Positions 48,796 to 59,815 of a stretch of 64,000 bases of DNA are shown one piece after another. Under the pieces are notes generated by a model. That model saw only the letters and a list, made by a program, of their open reading frames with translations, made no database searches and was not told the origin of the DNA. Positions within the stretch are counted from its first letter, which is position 1. Each line of letters begins with the position of its first letter. The translations under genes were made by a program, and so were the position numbers. The DNA lies in the NCBI GenBank assembly GCA_947095535.1, contig OX352773.1, positions 169,334,438-169,398,437 on the forward strand, in the 5' to 3' direction. Origin of the DNA: Poecilobothrus nobilitatus. Its lineage: Eukaryota; Arthropoda; Insecta; Diptera; Dolichopodidae.

Positions 48796-49914
48796 TCTAT
48801 TAAATAGTACCTTTAACCCATTAAATACCACAAATTCTTATTATAACCAAATATAAGTTATATGATCATTTAGTACTAAATATACTGCTTAGTCGAGGGA
48901 AGTATATATTAAGAAAATAATCATTCAGGATATGTAATGTAATTGATTATAATAATGCTTTGTAAAGCGATCAGAAATGTTAGCTTACATGTTGAACAGT
49001 GAAACAGTGAAATAAAAAGTAAGTGAAAATTTTACATAACTAAGAAGTTATATATAATGCAGTACTAAAACTTTTTTTTTTTTTGAGGTTCCTTCCAATT
49101 TTCAGGTTTAACTAAATTTTTTTTATTTCATTTTCATTTTATTTACATTAAATTTTATTTGATAAATTGTTAAGACGACTGTTTTTTAACACCTATAAAA
49201 ATTATTGTATATATATACAACTATAGGTATAATACTTATATTTGTATATATGTACATAGTTGAGTTTGAAAATCTTATTTAGATTTATTTATTTATTCAT
49301 ATTATTCTTCTTTTTTTTTTACTTTAATATCCTGATGTTGTTGATTGAATCAAAGTCAAATGAAATTTTTTTTTTTTTTACGTCTGCTTTTTTTTTTTTT
49401 TTTGTAATTTTCACTTATAAAATTTGAAGATAATTCTTCTTTCTTTTTTATATTCACCAGGATTGTTTCATTGCTACTTTGAAGAAGCGATACAAAATGT
49501 TGAATTTATTCTTAATGTTAAAATTTTCAACCCAAGAAGTGGAACAAATCTTTTTTTTTTTTATATAAATTGTCTATATATACCTGCCTATATACGTAAT
49601 TGTTTTCTTGATAAGTTAAATTTTTATATTTAACTTTTTGAAAGATAAGATGGCGGTATTCAGTCAACTGATAGATAATGACTTAAATTTAGTTTTTTTT
49701 TTATATAAAATTCTCTAAGGATAAATTTGTAAAAACAGAAAATAAAGAAGAACACTTTGACAATAAAAAAAAATCATTTAAAAGTAAAGAATAAAATGAA
49801 AAAAAATTGGTTTTTATTTATTTTTCGCCCACTTTCCTTATTCTATCAAAATTTTCATCATTTTTAAATTTTGTCAAATTTTTTCGTGTTTCAACATTCA
49901 ACCCAACACCCAAT
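48796..49914. other. AT-rich intron DNA, no feature
   Basis: No gene is supportable. The 69-codon frame near 49.5 kb has no recognisable motif. Confidence 0.4.
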
Positions 49915-49922
49915 GAAAATTA

Positions 49923-51090
49923 GGCGGGGGGAAATAAGACCTAGAGCAATAAAGCCTAATAGGTCTTATTTCACTTTTGAATGAGAAAGAAAGCCTAATT
50001 CGCGAAATTTCGCAATTTAGACTTTATTTCTCATTCCAAAGTGAAATAAGGCCTAATTATTTTTTTAAAGTAATGGAATTAAAGCCTAATTGTAATTTAT
50101 TATTCCAATAATAACATTTTTTCTTTCATAATTTAATTCTCATATATTTCAGCTTATTTAAGTAATAAAATGTTTTCCGTTTTTTTTTGCACATTTCACT
50201 ATGTAAGTGCGTCAGTAGTCAGTGTTTCTTCATAATGAAATAAGTTCGACAACTTAAAAATTAAAAAATTTCGTTTAAATTCAACATTCAAACTTATTTC
50301 ACTTTTTAATGTAATAATTTTGTCGAACTTAGTTCAGTTATTAGAGTTAGTTAGTTAAAAAATCTGGATTGCATCTTTTTCGGAAATATGAATATACGTA
50401 AGTATGCGGGACTCTAAAACAGAAGGGATATTATAGTTGATTACAAAATCAGGATTACAGCTTTTTCTAGAATATTTATAAATAATTTGGAAAAAGTTGA
50501 TTTAACTCTGATTTTGAAGCCAACTCTAAAATCTCTCCTAATTACAAAGAATTTTTGAAATCATGGGGGAAAAAAATAATTTTTCAGCTTTCCATACAAA
50601 AGATTTAATTTTGACTGTTCTTTCTGAAATATAATAATAATTGTTTTGAAGAAATAAGGGCTGCTATCCTCGCCGGCCGTTGCACCGCGTTGTTATGCAC
50701 GGCCGCGGTAGCAGAGATAGCAGTTCCAATTCCTTCAAAGGAAGTGTAAAGGGAGTTGTGAAGGGATCGGCTAAGAGAGAGGCGAAGAGTGGCTTGAAAG
50801 GGAGGGCGCAAAGGTAGTTGTTCGAAAGACAGGTCTGACCAGAATATAAAAAATTGTTTGAAATCTGTTAAAAATATTCAGATTTTACAGTCAGCTACAA
50901 ATTTGTAATTGGAATAATATAATAATAATATAATATTTCTAAAGTAAAATAAGGCCTATAGGCTTTAATTCTATTTGAAATGAGAAATAAGACCTACCGC
51001 GAAATTTTACGAATTAGACCTTATTTCTCAACTCAAATGTGAAATAAGGCCTATTAGGTCTTATTGCTCTAGGATTTATTTCCCCCCGCC
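49923..51090. mobile_element. 1168-bp fold-back transposon with 8-bp target duplication
   Basis: A perfect 8-bp direct repeat 'gaaaatta' flanks the element (49915-49922 and 51091-51098). The ends are 'ggcggggggaaataa' and its inverse. The arms are about 150 bp and contain several 'gaaataaggcctaat' type words in both orientations. The interior holds a second smaller inverted pair (about 50230-50340), a repeat C unit pair (50420-50530) and a GC-rich island (50655-50830) with its own hairpin: 'ctgctatc' at 50661 pairs with 'gatagcag' at 50716, enclosing 'gccggccgt'. No transposase is recognised. Long inverted arms with an 8-9-bp duplication occur in MULE, Merlin and fold-back groups; none is proven here. 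Confidence 0.85.
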
Positions 51091-51439
51091 GAAAATTAAC
51101 CCTGATTTTTATTTGTTTACATTTTATATTAGACAAATATATTGGTATATATAGGTATAGATATATAATAGATATGTATATATAGATATGATAATTGTTA
51201 TAATATAATTTAAGGTGTATTTAGATAATATAATTAAGTTCTAAAATGAACTCTAAATCCCTTTTAATATTAAATACCTTAACTCAGATTTATTTAGTGA
51301 ATTAAAGTGATGACGAGAAAAAAAAATTACGAAAAAATAATACATAAATAATATAATATAAAAAAAAAAAAATTAAAAAAAAAAATGATTTGTGATTTTA
51401 TTAATTTGTTTATACATTTTTATAGGAAAATTTAATTAC

Positions 51440-51597
51440 CTTTACTTGTTGCACTAACATACGCTGATGATCTTCTTTTTAATGGTGTTTCATTGGAACT
51501 ATTACCTACAGTTACATATTTTGATAATGATAGTAATGTTCTAAATAATTCAATAATATTATAATTATCTTTTGCTGAACATTCTAAGACTTTTGCT
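51440..51597 (-). CDS. Ras-family small GTPase, exon with G5 motif
   Basis: A 158-nt internal exon on the minus strand, with the acceptor 'tcttttctttatag' upstream and the donor 'gtaatt' downstream. It encodes 'AKVLECSAKDNYNIIELFRT', then 'LLSLSKYVTVGNSSNETPLK' and 'RRSSAYVSATSK'. 'ECSAK' is the G5 guanine-binding loop of Ras GTPases, and the following 'NIxELFxxLLxLSK' is the final alpha helix of the fold. After it begins the Ser/Lys-rich extension carried by the next two exons. The P-loop, switch regions and NKxD motif must be in upstream exons, which were not found below 64000. The subfamily is undecided: a long basic tail plus CaaX is compatible with RASD/Rhes-like or RASL10-like relatives, but this is inference. 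Confidence 0.88.
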
Positions 51598-52869
51598 CTA
51601 TAAAGAAAAGAAACAAACAGAAAAAAATAAAAAATTTATTAAAAAAAAAAAAACAATTAAAATTAATAAAAATTAATAAAGTTTAAATAAATAATTTATT
51701 TTTTTTTTTTATATATATAATTTTTGATGGAAATAAATAATCAAAATAATATATTAAATTTATTTATACTAAATAATAAAATAACAGTTAGTATAATAAA
51801 TCTAATATGATATTTTAATTATTATAAAATTATTAATATATTAATAAATTATTAGTATATGTATATAAAAATATTTATTTTAAAATAAGTAAAACAATAA
51901 TTTTATATATAATTATAATTAATTTAATATGTATTATATTATATTTATAATTAATTTTTTTTTTTTTTTAATTTAATTCTATTAAAGATGCAATTCTTTT
52001 CATTTCACTACAATATTTAATTATATAGGTATCTTATTAAAAATTACGATTAATAATTAATTAATATAAGTGTATTAATACAAATATTGTGTATAAATAA
52101 AGATATTATATTTTTTTTTCAAATATAAATTTTTTTTTGAAATAGTTATACTTACAATTCTAATACTAATGTTTAATAATACTAATTATCTAATCTAGTA
52201 ATCAATCAAATTTTTCAATATTATAATTAAAAAAATTAGGATTTTAATAATAAGGAAATTATTTAATAAATAGTTCATTCCATTCATGTTTAATATTTAT
52301 AAACAATTATTATTATTATAGCTCAATATATGGCATTAACTATTTGATATCTTGAAAATACAAAATATTTCTTAAAGGTATTCTAAATGTAATTTAAAAG
52401 AGGCCATCAACTATATTTAAGTATTTATTCTTAATATTAATTTAATAAAAATAATTTTATCAGGTTCTGGTTCTTTATAGTTTCATAGCATTAATAAAAA
52501 TTGTATTATTATTCTGTTTTTATCAATTTTGAACTAATATCTATAATAATAAGTATTTAATATTTATTTTCAATCCATTTATAAAAATATTAATTGTTGT
52601 TTCTTAAATTTGATAGTAATGGTGCTGCCATATCTTTTTACTTTCATTAATTTTTTTTTTTCAATTGAGCAATTTTCATCAATTACAATTTTCCGGAAAA
52701 GTTTTTCTATGTATTTTTCTATAAATTAAGAGTTTGTGAAATCAGAAGTGAACTCGATTAATGACACAAACCTATCTTTAATAATTTAATAATAGAGACA
52801 AACCAATTACTTAAAACTCCATGCATATTTCTTGAGAAGTAAATACAAGAGATGTATGTAAATCAAAAG
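51598..52869 (-). other. Probable intron or upstream part of the Ras-like gene
   Basis: AT-rich DNA upstream of the G5 exon. No coding exon was recognised. The exon at 51440 starts with the last base of a split codon, so at least one more exon must lie further upstream. Confidence 0.5.
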
Positions 52870-53060
52870 GTTTTAAAAGGTGGATATTTTCCAAAAGACA
52901 ATAAATAAAATTTAGAATTATTGTGATTTGCACCAAAATCTGTAAATTTTCTTTATAACTGTCAAAAATCAAGAGACTATTTCTTCAATTTTAAGTAAAA
53001 CCTCCTATACAATAAATAAAATCTGGGGTATACTTTACTTTAGGTACATTGTCCAATTAC
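52870..53060 (+). repeat. Dispersed repeat, family A, 5' part
   Basis: Contains 'attttccaaaagacaataaa', 'attgtgatttgcaccaaaat' and 'ctgtaaattttc', matching the opening of the copy at 1436-2150 and the reverse traces near 9.5 and 43.3 kb. Confidence 0.5.
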
Positions 53061-53218
53061 ATACTTTGATATTTTAGATAACGGTACCTAGTGACGTCAC
53101 CTATATTTTATAGAACATAATTTTTGGCGACAAGGTCATTTAAAGGTCAAATCGATTATTTTAAAAAGTTTCTAATATTTTGCAATAATTCACTTAAAGC
53201 GTTATATTTTTCTTCTCC

Positions 53219-53455
53219 GATAGTATACAGAAACTATTTGCTATAATATTGTAGAGCATAATACTATATTTAATATACATCTTGTTTCATCTTAATCGGT
53301 GTTACCGTTTTTGAGATATCAAGTGAAAGTTTGAATTTTTTTTTTTTTATCAATATTTCCACTTTAAACTGCAATATCTTAAAAACGGTAACACCGATTA
53401 AAATGAAACTACGCTTATGCTCTTGTAGAAAATGGTTTCTGTTTATTATTGTGAA
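53219..53455. repeat. Large imperfect hairpin
   Basis: The segment 'tttcatcttaatcggtgtta' then 'ccgtttttgagatatc' (53284-53320) is repeated inverted as 'gatattttaaaaacggtaac'-like sequence ('gcaatatcttaaaaacggta' then 'acaccgattaaaatgaaac', 53369-53407). The pairing extends outward through 'acagaaactatttgctataa' against 'gaaaatggtttctgt'. The arms are about 110 bp, separated by a T-rich loop. It looks like a short fold-back element, and the SINE at 53474 lies just beside it. Confidence 0.6.
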
Positions 53456-53473
53456 CGAAAATTATAAATATAG

Positions 53474-53626
53474 AATGGAAATTACACAGCTTTTCCTGTT
53501 TAAGCGTGGCTGTAAATGTCGTAAGGGGGAATAACTCTGACGACGTGTGTGGGATTCGAACCCACACTCTCTCGGTGTTTCACAGCGTATTTTATACGCT
53601 CTTACCCACTAGGCCACCGAGGTCGT
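53474..53626 (-). mobile_element. tRNA-derived SINE, copy with intact A and B boxes
   Basis: The minus-strand head reads 'cctcggtggcctagtgggta' and further 'gtgtgggttcgaatcccaca', so A box 'tggcctagtggg' and B box 'ggttcgaatcc' are both intact. The body ends early, near 'aagctgtgtaatttcc', without the poly-A of the copy at 21147-21337. A short possible target duplication 'aatatag' flanks it (53467-53473 and 53627-53633). Although the head resembles a tRNA gene, the body that follows shows it is a SINE. Confidence 0.8.
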
Positions 53627-53639
53627 AATATAGCAATGT

Positions 53640-53990
53640 AATGTTTTGCGTTTTGCGAAAATTTTGCACAAGTGTCTAAAAATAGTAAATTTTAAATTTT
53701 TGAGTTAAGTTATATATGGAAAATCTTTAATTTCTAATAATCTGGTCTATCTGAAAACGTGCGGACGATTTTAATGAAGCAAAATATTACAAAATTTTGT
53801 TCGGTAAATTTAAATACTAAATTGCAAGAAATTGTATAATTTTGATATTCATTATTTTATAAAGCTAAAAAAGTGTTTCGTCGTTTTTAGGCAAATAGGT
53901 TTTTTCCAATGTTGAGGTGCTGTAGTCTTATAATGATAATATATTATTTAAAAGAAGTCTTTTTGAATATTTAGTTAAAAATACAAGTTT
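53640..53990 (+). repeat. Dispersed repeat, family A, middle part
   Basis: Contains 'cggtaaatttaaatactaaa', 'attgtataattttgatattc' and 'gaggtgctgtagtc', matching 1840-2010. Confidence 0.5.
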
Positions 53991-54229
53991 TCTTTTTTTT
54001 TTCCTTGGAAAGTCATATAAAAAACCAAGGTTATTTCAAAAATTTTAAAAGTATAATTAAAACTTATTCCTAATAAATCAAACCTAACTAACTCCCACTC
54101 CTTTTTCCTTTATGGGTTTTTTCCGAACTGTTAAATATTCGGGAAAAACCAACGAAGAAAAAATTATTTCTAAAATTAAAATTAAGAAAAATTTTTTGTT
54201 GATATTTATGTATACGTACTAATAAGTAT

Positions 54230-55480
54230 CTTCTAACCACCAATAACTTCTGTTTAATGTTTTATCCCTATCCGGTATGTACACAAATAACTTTTTGCAC
54301 GTCATATTTTATGGTGATAGAACTCATGTCATTAGGATCATAACTAATTTTTTTACACGTAGCCCATCTATTATTGTGAAATAATATTTGGACGTATATT
54401 GATGGTGCTGTATATAACCCTGCATGTCTAAGAATATAAAATGTTCCGGTGCGATGAACCCTGTATTTAACGATTTTTGAATATATTCATTGTTGTGATA
54501 ATATATTCTTGAAATTAAGCTATTTTCTACAACTAGCAGTGAATTGAAATATTTCTAATACCTATTGAAATATTTCCAAATAAGATTGATAATGAAATTA
54601 TCGGTACGGTATACTTTACGGGAATCATCGAAAGACACTATAGAGGAGTGAAAACGAGCACGATACCTTTATGAGTGTATGGGACTTTAACTCACTAAAC
54701 ACCACCTCCCTTTTTTGACTAAACAATAGGTTATACTACCTTTAGTATTACTGTACTGCCTGGTCATAGGAAGTTGGGTTAAGGAATGAAAATACATTTC
54801 AAATTGGCAGGCATATTGTGAACAAAGTTGTTAAATTTCATCTTGAATCTTTGCACGTTGTAAATATAATCATCACCAATTCTGGGGAACAGATGAGGTG
54901 GAAGATGGTTACACATTCGCGATGTTCGTACAACAAACGAATTTCCATAAGCCAAATTATGCCGTCTCGGAATTTGAACTACATTGTAAAATAACTTTTT
55001 GCACATCATAAATGCTTTGTTTCCTTTTGATATTGCCATTTTTACATGTTGAGTATAATTTAGTAAATAGGGCAAATGAATACCTAAATATTTCACAACA
55101 CTTTTATTTGCTATTATATTGTTGATAAGGTCTTTAATACCAACACTTCTTCAATTTTGTTTTATGTTTTCGTTGCAGTGTGCGTAAGAATCTCTGAACA
55201 AAATCGACTCGCATTTATTATAATTCATTTTTAACAGCAAAATTTTACAATAATCTGCTGAAAGATTAAATAACTTTTGAACATTGTTTTGGATTACGTC
55301 CACCTCTTTGGCTCCAGAGTATAAAATCAAATTGTCAGCAAAAGCGATACACAAATTATTACCTGCGTTTCTATGTAAAAGTTTTAATAGTTCTATAATA
55401 TAAATAGAGTATAAAATTGGGGAGTTTACCGTTCCCTGCAACAATCCATTGTTTAATTGGCAAGTTCTAGATATTTTTTA
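54230..55480 (-). pseudogene. Jockey-like LINE 'J', copy 2, interrupted by LINE K
   Basis: A longer copy of the LINE at 24100-24975, also on the minus strand. It starts within the palm: 'GLLQGTVNSPILYSIYIIEL' and 'IAFADNLILYS' (55310-55460), in which the second catalytic Asp of the usual FADD is Asn. Then come 'LKMNYNKCESILFRD' (55180-55230) and the thumb 'VKYLGIHLPYLLNYTQHVKM', 'SKGNKAFMMCKKLFYN' (54985-55100). The sequence then switches to LINE K. Beyond K it resumes with 'RIDNFIINLIWKYFNR' and the C-terminal tail 'YYHNNEYIQKSLNTGFIAPE', 'HFIFLD' and, after a frameshift, 'TLNRSYWWLEDT' (54236-54500). Catalytic substitution, shifts and a nested insertion make it inactive. Confidence 0.75.
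54605..54980 (-). mobile_element. LINE 'K' 3' end, nested inside LINE J
   Basis: On the minus strand, directly after the LINE J thumb, the frame continues by chance into a different LINE C-terminus: 'RRHNLAYGNSFVVRTSRMCN', 'HLPPHLFPR' and 'FKMKFNNFVHNMPAN', with a stop at 54779-54781. The pattern RxxRxxNxLPxxLF...FKxK is the usual last block of CR1/jockey-type ORFs. The 3' UTR follows with 'aggtggtgtttagtgagtta' and 'tatagtgtctttcgatgatt', the same tail found alone at 43945-44110. LINE J resumes below about 54590, so K probably inserted into J. Confidence 0.65.
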
Positions 55481-57254
55481 GTTGAATAAGATATGGAATT
55501 ATCTTAAATAAACATGCCCAAATTACATATAAAATACTTATAAAAAAAAAAAGTTCTTTAAAGTTTCTTAAAATTTTTGTTGTACTGATAATTTCTTCTG
55601 AAGAAATAATTTGTCCAAAAAGTTTATATTAATTTATAATAAAAATAATAAATTTTATATTAATTTTATTATTTAATATAATGTTTAATGACGTATTCAT
55701 TAAAAGTATCAGTTTGAAAATGTTCGTAAGGTGCCTTAATTACAGGGAAGACTTTAATGTATGAATTAGAACATTTTAAATTTTCTAGTCATATTTCCTT
55801 ATAATTAAAAAATTTTGAAGATCATCAGAATTAAACATCATCGGTGTTTTTTGAAAATCAAATTGCCTTTCTATAGACACTTCTCATATTTATGTTTAAA
55901 ATTCAATAGGAAATTAAATTTTTTTTGAAGCCATATTGTTTTAAAAATTCATTAAAAAATTTCATCAAACGCATATAATTAAATTCTATATTTTATATTC
56001 TATACAAGTTTTAAAAATACATTGTATAGAATCATAAATTCTTTTTAAATTATTCATTATTCATATTCAATCTGAAAATTGTCAAAATATTTTTTTAAAA
56101 TATTTAAACTTTAAATTAACGATGCAATAAATTCAAAAAAAGTCTGTGAAATTTTGACCATAATCTAAACCATCGATCTAAAATCTAAATAATGGTTATT
56201 TAGACAACTAAAATCCTTTAAAAAACCGTATTATAATCGTTAAAAAAATTTTCAAATTATAAAATACTAAAATTGCTCATATCACACTTTAGATCCAGAT
56301 AATTAAAAAAAAATATATTTCTGAAACCTATCTCGTAAATTATTCATGAGTCAAATAATCTGATCTAAATAATCGTTTACTTTAAGAGTTTTTCGATTTT
56401 TTTTTTTTTGTATAAAGAAATTCACGTAGTTTTCATTTTGAAATTTCCAGAAAACATGACATATCGATCAAAAATATAAACGATTTAAAAGTTCTTTTTT
56501 TTTCCTTTTAAAATGCATTTCAAATTAAACTCTTAAATTTTTCAATACTATAGTAAATATGTGCATAACATTTATAATAGATTAATCCTTTAGCTTCGCA
56601 TTTCCTTCAAAATCTTATGTAAAAATTGGAATAATTTAAATTTGCTTTTTTCCGAGAGAATGAAAAACACAAACAGAAAATATGGTTTTTCTTTTTTTTA
56701 TAATTTTTATTTTGTTGAGACTTCAATATACTAACCGCACACAATAATATGTTTTGTGTAGGTATTCTAAAAAAAAAAAAAAAAAACTAATAACCTTAAT
56801 CGTTCGTAAAAAAAGTGTTTTGTTTGTTTTTTTTTGTTAGTAAAAATGGAGATAAAAAAATTTAGGTTAGAAATATAATCAGTTCTAATGACTGAGCTAT
56901 ATCTGAAAACACAAATTATGGTTCTCTTTTTATCCATCTTTCAATATTGAGGCAGCTTATTTATATCTGCAATACCAAATTATCTTTGTCGTGGATTCAG
57001 GTGTCATGAAGTGCCGCTCCATTATACCCTTGGGTTCAACAACGATAAGACACAATGCCCAAATATTGTTAGGGGAGTATGTTCAATCAGTGGAGGAACA
57101 GAATACTCCAAACAAAATTTGGGCAGTATGGCTCACCTAAAATTGTAGAAGAATATATCCGACCAGCTATTGGACACAACTCCACAAAAAACTTTAGAGT
57201 CCTCTTAACCACTAAACATTGATTTTCTTTTTATTTAAAGAAAATTTATATATA
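55481..57254. other. AT-rich DNA, no recognised feature
   Basis: No gene is supportable. The segment 56960-57220 is of ordinary base composition ('aagtgccgctccattatacc', 'ggaggaacagaatactcc') and may be an old element, but no frame or motif was recognised. Confidence 0.4.
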
Positions 57255-57430
57255 TGAATATGTGAGATTCGGAATTAAGAGATATACATATTCTGTAAAA
57301 AGCGTATAACCCTGATTTTGTAACGAAGATTTAAATAACTCCTAATTCAGAATCTCACATATACATATTATATAAATATTCTGGATAAAGAGAATAACCT
57401 AATTTTGAATCCAACTCTAAAATCCTATCA
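57255..57430. repeat. Palindromic repeat C, inverted pairs
   Basis: Units 'aaaaagcgtataaccctgat' then 'tttgtaac' (57298-57325) and 'taacctaattttgaatccaa' (57387-57410), with 'ggaattaagagata' (57273) mirrored in 'ctcctaattcagaatctcac' (57337). Same family as 33300-33830. Confidence 0.5.
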
Positions 57431-58957
57431 ATCTCACATATATATATACACATAACCTTCCTCAAACAAATTATTCAAACCAATTTCAAAAAGATATTGA
57501 TGACTTTTCCTTAACAGAAAAAATTGTGGGTAAATTACTGCCACATTCCTTACACAACGTACAATGTAGCCTTACTGGAATATTTATGATAGAACGGGAC
57601 CTCAATATATATATTTTGGTTTAAAACTTACTTTCAAAAACTGTAAAAGGAATTTATAATTTTGTTATTAAAAATAATCAAAACCAAGTGAAAAATTAAA
57701 AAAAAAAACCCAAACATTGTTTTAAAATACGAACGTTGTTTCGAACAGCAAAAAAATGATTTTACACAGAAATACCGCTCAATTATACTAATGTCGATTA
57801 CCTTCAAAATGAAAAAGAATATGATGCAACTTTGCGAACGATTTAAATCGATACGATGCAAATTGAGGTTTTAACACAATTTCATTTCAAACATCTGTTC
57901 AGAAAAATTTTATTTTAATTTTTATCACGAATAATTGCAGAAAAAAAAAAACGAATAGTAGATATTATGTAACCTAAAAAATCAAACAATATGAAGGAAA
58001 AAAAAAAAATAGTTCCCCCAGATCGATTGGTATAATTTTGGGTAGCAATGACACAGCATTTACGTGCTTAAATAGAAATTTTTCGAATTTATTTTTTTTT
58101 TTTTTGTCATTACAAATTTTTTAACACGGTTTTTCTTTTCAACTTACCTATTCATTTTAAATTTTATTGGAAGTAATGGGATACAAGGATAAAAAAAATC
58201 ATACTGCACAATGCAGAAATAAATACTTTAATATTTTTGTTGCATGTAACACTTGTTACAAGAGAACAGAAACTCGTAAAATACATTTTTTATTCGAATT
58301 AAAAAAAAAAAAAAAAAATTTTACTGGAAAAAAATTTTTTTTCTTTACAAAATAAAGGAAAAAAAAAATAAAATAGACAACACGCTGGTATTACATAACA
58401 TTTTATTATTTTATGAAACCCAAGCACAATTCAATTCGTAAAAGTGTCGGTTAAATATATATATGCATTGCATACATATTTATATACAACATTTACATAT
58501 AAATATTATTCTCACGAAACATTAAGTAAATATTATGTGTGAATTTGTTGTTTTTTTTTTTTTGAATTTACTTGGTAGGTAGGTATCTTTTGGTAATTTT
58601 CAAATTTTAATAGGTTCTAGATTTTTTGTTTTATTTTTGGTTTACGTTTATTTGGTATTTTGAATGCAATCAAAATGTATGAACTTTTATCCTACTTTTG
58701 ACAAAAAAATAAAATTTATTGGATAAGATTTGGATAATGACGGTGTAAATGTTGGACGGTTTTTTTTTGTACTGATTTAAATTTGTTTTTTAAAGTATAA
58801 AATTAAAAAAATCCAATATGAAAATAATCTTTTTTCATTATTTTATTATTATTTGTTCGGAAATTATATATTTAATTTAAAACAGTTAATATTACGCCTA
58901 TAAATATGCAACGATGTGTGAAATGCATTTTTGCAGATTAAATGGCATTAAACCAAA
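57431..58957. other. AT-rich DNA, no feature
   Basis: Nothing supportable. The short frames at 57.6-58.4 kb are Lys/Phe-rich low-complexity translations. Confidence 0.4.
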
Positions 58958-59815
58958 GCATTAAACATTAAAAATAAGCAACCACTAATAAAAAAAATAA
59001 GAAGCATGCTTAAGGAAAGTTCTAAAAATATAAAAATAACCTGGGTGCCTGGTCACTGTGGAATATCAGGAAACGAACGTGCCGATAAGGAAGCAAAAGC
59101 ATCGTTAAATAGTCCGGCAATACTAGCTCGCATATATCAAAAAAACATCAAAACAAAGCAAATAAAACTAGTTATAGCAAACAACAGGCAAGGCAAATGG
59201 AACAATTCTAGCAGTTTCTTAAAGTATCACTGGCCCGGAATAAAGACTCCTCTTTATACTCTGAAAAATAACAGAAGACTAGAAACCAAAATATGTCTCA
59301 TAAGGCTAGACCACACAATCGCCACGAAAAAATTCCTTTTCGAAAAAACTAGTCCGCCATTATATCCACACTGCCACCAAACATTAACCATAAGACATAT
59401 GATTTTTGATTGTTCTGCCACAACCGAGCTATTAAGGTCCACTTCGACGTCCAGGTCTGAATTATTAAAACCTATTTCACAAAATGCAGAAATAATAGAA
59501 AAAATTGCGAAAAAATTCGATATCTGGAAACATATTTAGTAGTTTCATTTTTGCTCTTTTTCATAAAACTTAAGATTAAAAAAAAAACAAAAAAAAAAAA
59601 ATTAAAGCTAAGCTAGAAAATTAAATTATAGAAATAATCACAATATAAAAAATTAAATCATAGAAATTAAAAAAAAAAAAAAATGTAAATAATTTAGAAT
59701 AAAAGAAAAATGTTAACTTATAATAATCAGCCCATAATGGCCTTAGTAGCAGAGGGCTATACTAAAAATGTCAAAATAATTTTTGTAATATTAGTTTTTT
59801 AAATAAATCAATAAA
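58958..59815 (+). mobile_element. LINE 3' end with RNase H domain, near-complete frame
   Basis: A 5'-truncated non-LTR retrotransposon in the plus orientation. The frame is open from the truncation point (about 58953) to the stop at 59537-59539, about 190 codons without interruption. It starts 'NKQPLIKKIRSMLKES', then 'ITWVPGHCGISGNERADKEA': the C-terminal part of the RNase H domain with the conserved His and the last catalytic Asp (GHxGxxGNExAD). A Cys/His block follows, 'YPHCHQTLTIRHMIFDC'. This arrangement fits RNase H-bearing LINEs (I/LOA-like groups). The 3' UTR ends 'cataatggccttagtagcag' and a tail of AATA/AAATC words. A likely 9-bp target duplication 'taaaccaaa' flanks it (58949-58957, 59816-59824). 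The intact frame suggests it is younger than the other LINE pieces. It cannot move: endonuclease and reverse transcriptase are missing. Confidence 0.8.

Larger units (their letters stand above)
27136..51439 (-). other. Giant intron of the Ras-like gene (24.3 kb)
   Basis: Lies between the donor 'aag|gtaatt' below 51440 and the acceptor at 27136-27140, on the minus strand. Most of its recognisable content is mobile DNA: several LINE relics, a MULE fragment, at least three fold-back or inverted-repeat elements, a Helitron-like element and SINE copies. No further coding exon was recognised inside it. Confidence 0.8.

Noticed and set aside
50605..50811. A minus-strand 68-codon frame across the GC-rich island
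   Set aside because: It lies inside the fold-back element and overlaps the hairpin; GC-rich low-complexity reading with no recognised motif.
53549..53622. A tRNA gene (A box, B box, T-arm-like stem)
   Set aside because: The head continues into a conserved SINE body shared with 21147-21337 and 61799-63284, and no complete acceptor stem is formed.
56960..57220. A segment of ordinary base composition, suspected element or exon
   Set aside because: All frames are interrupted and no splice sites or recognisable protein block accompany it.
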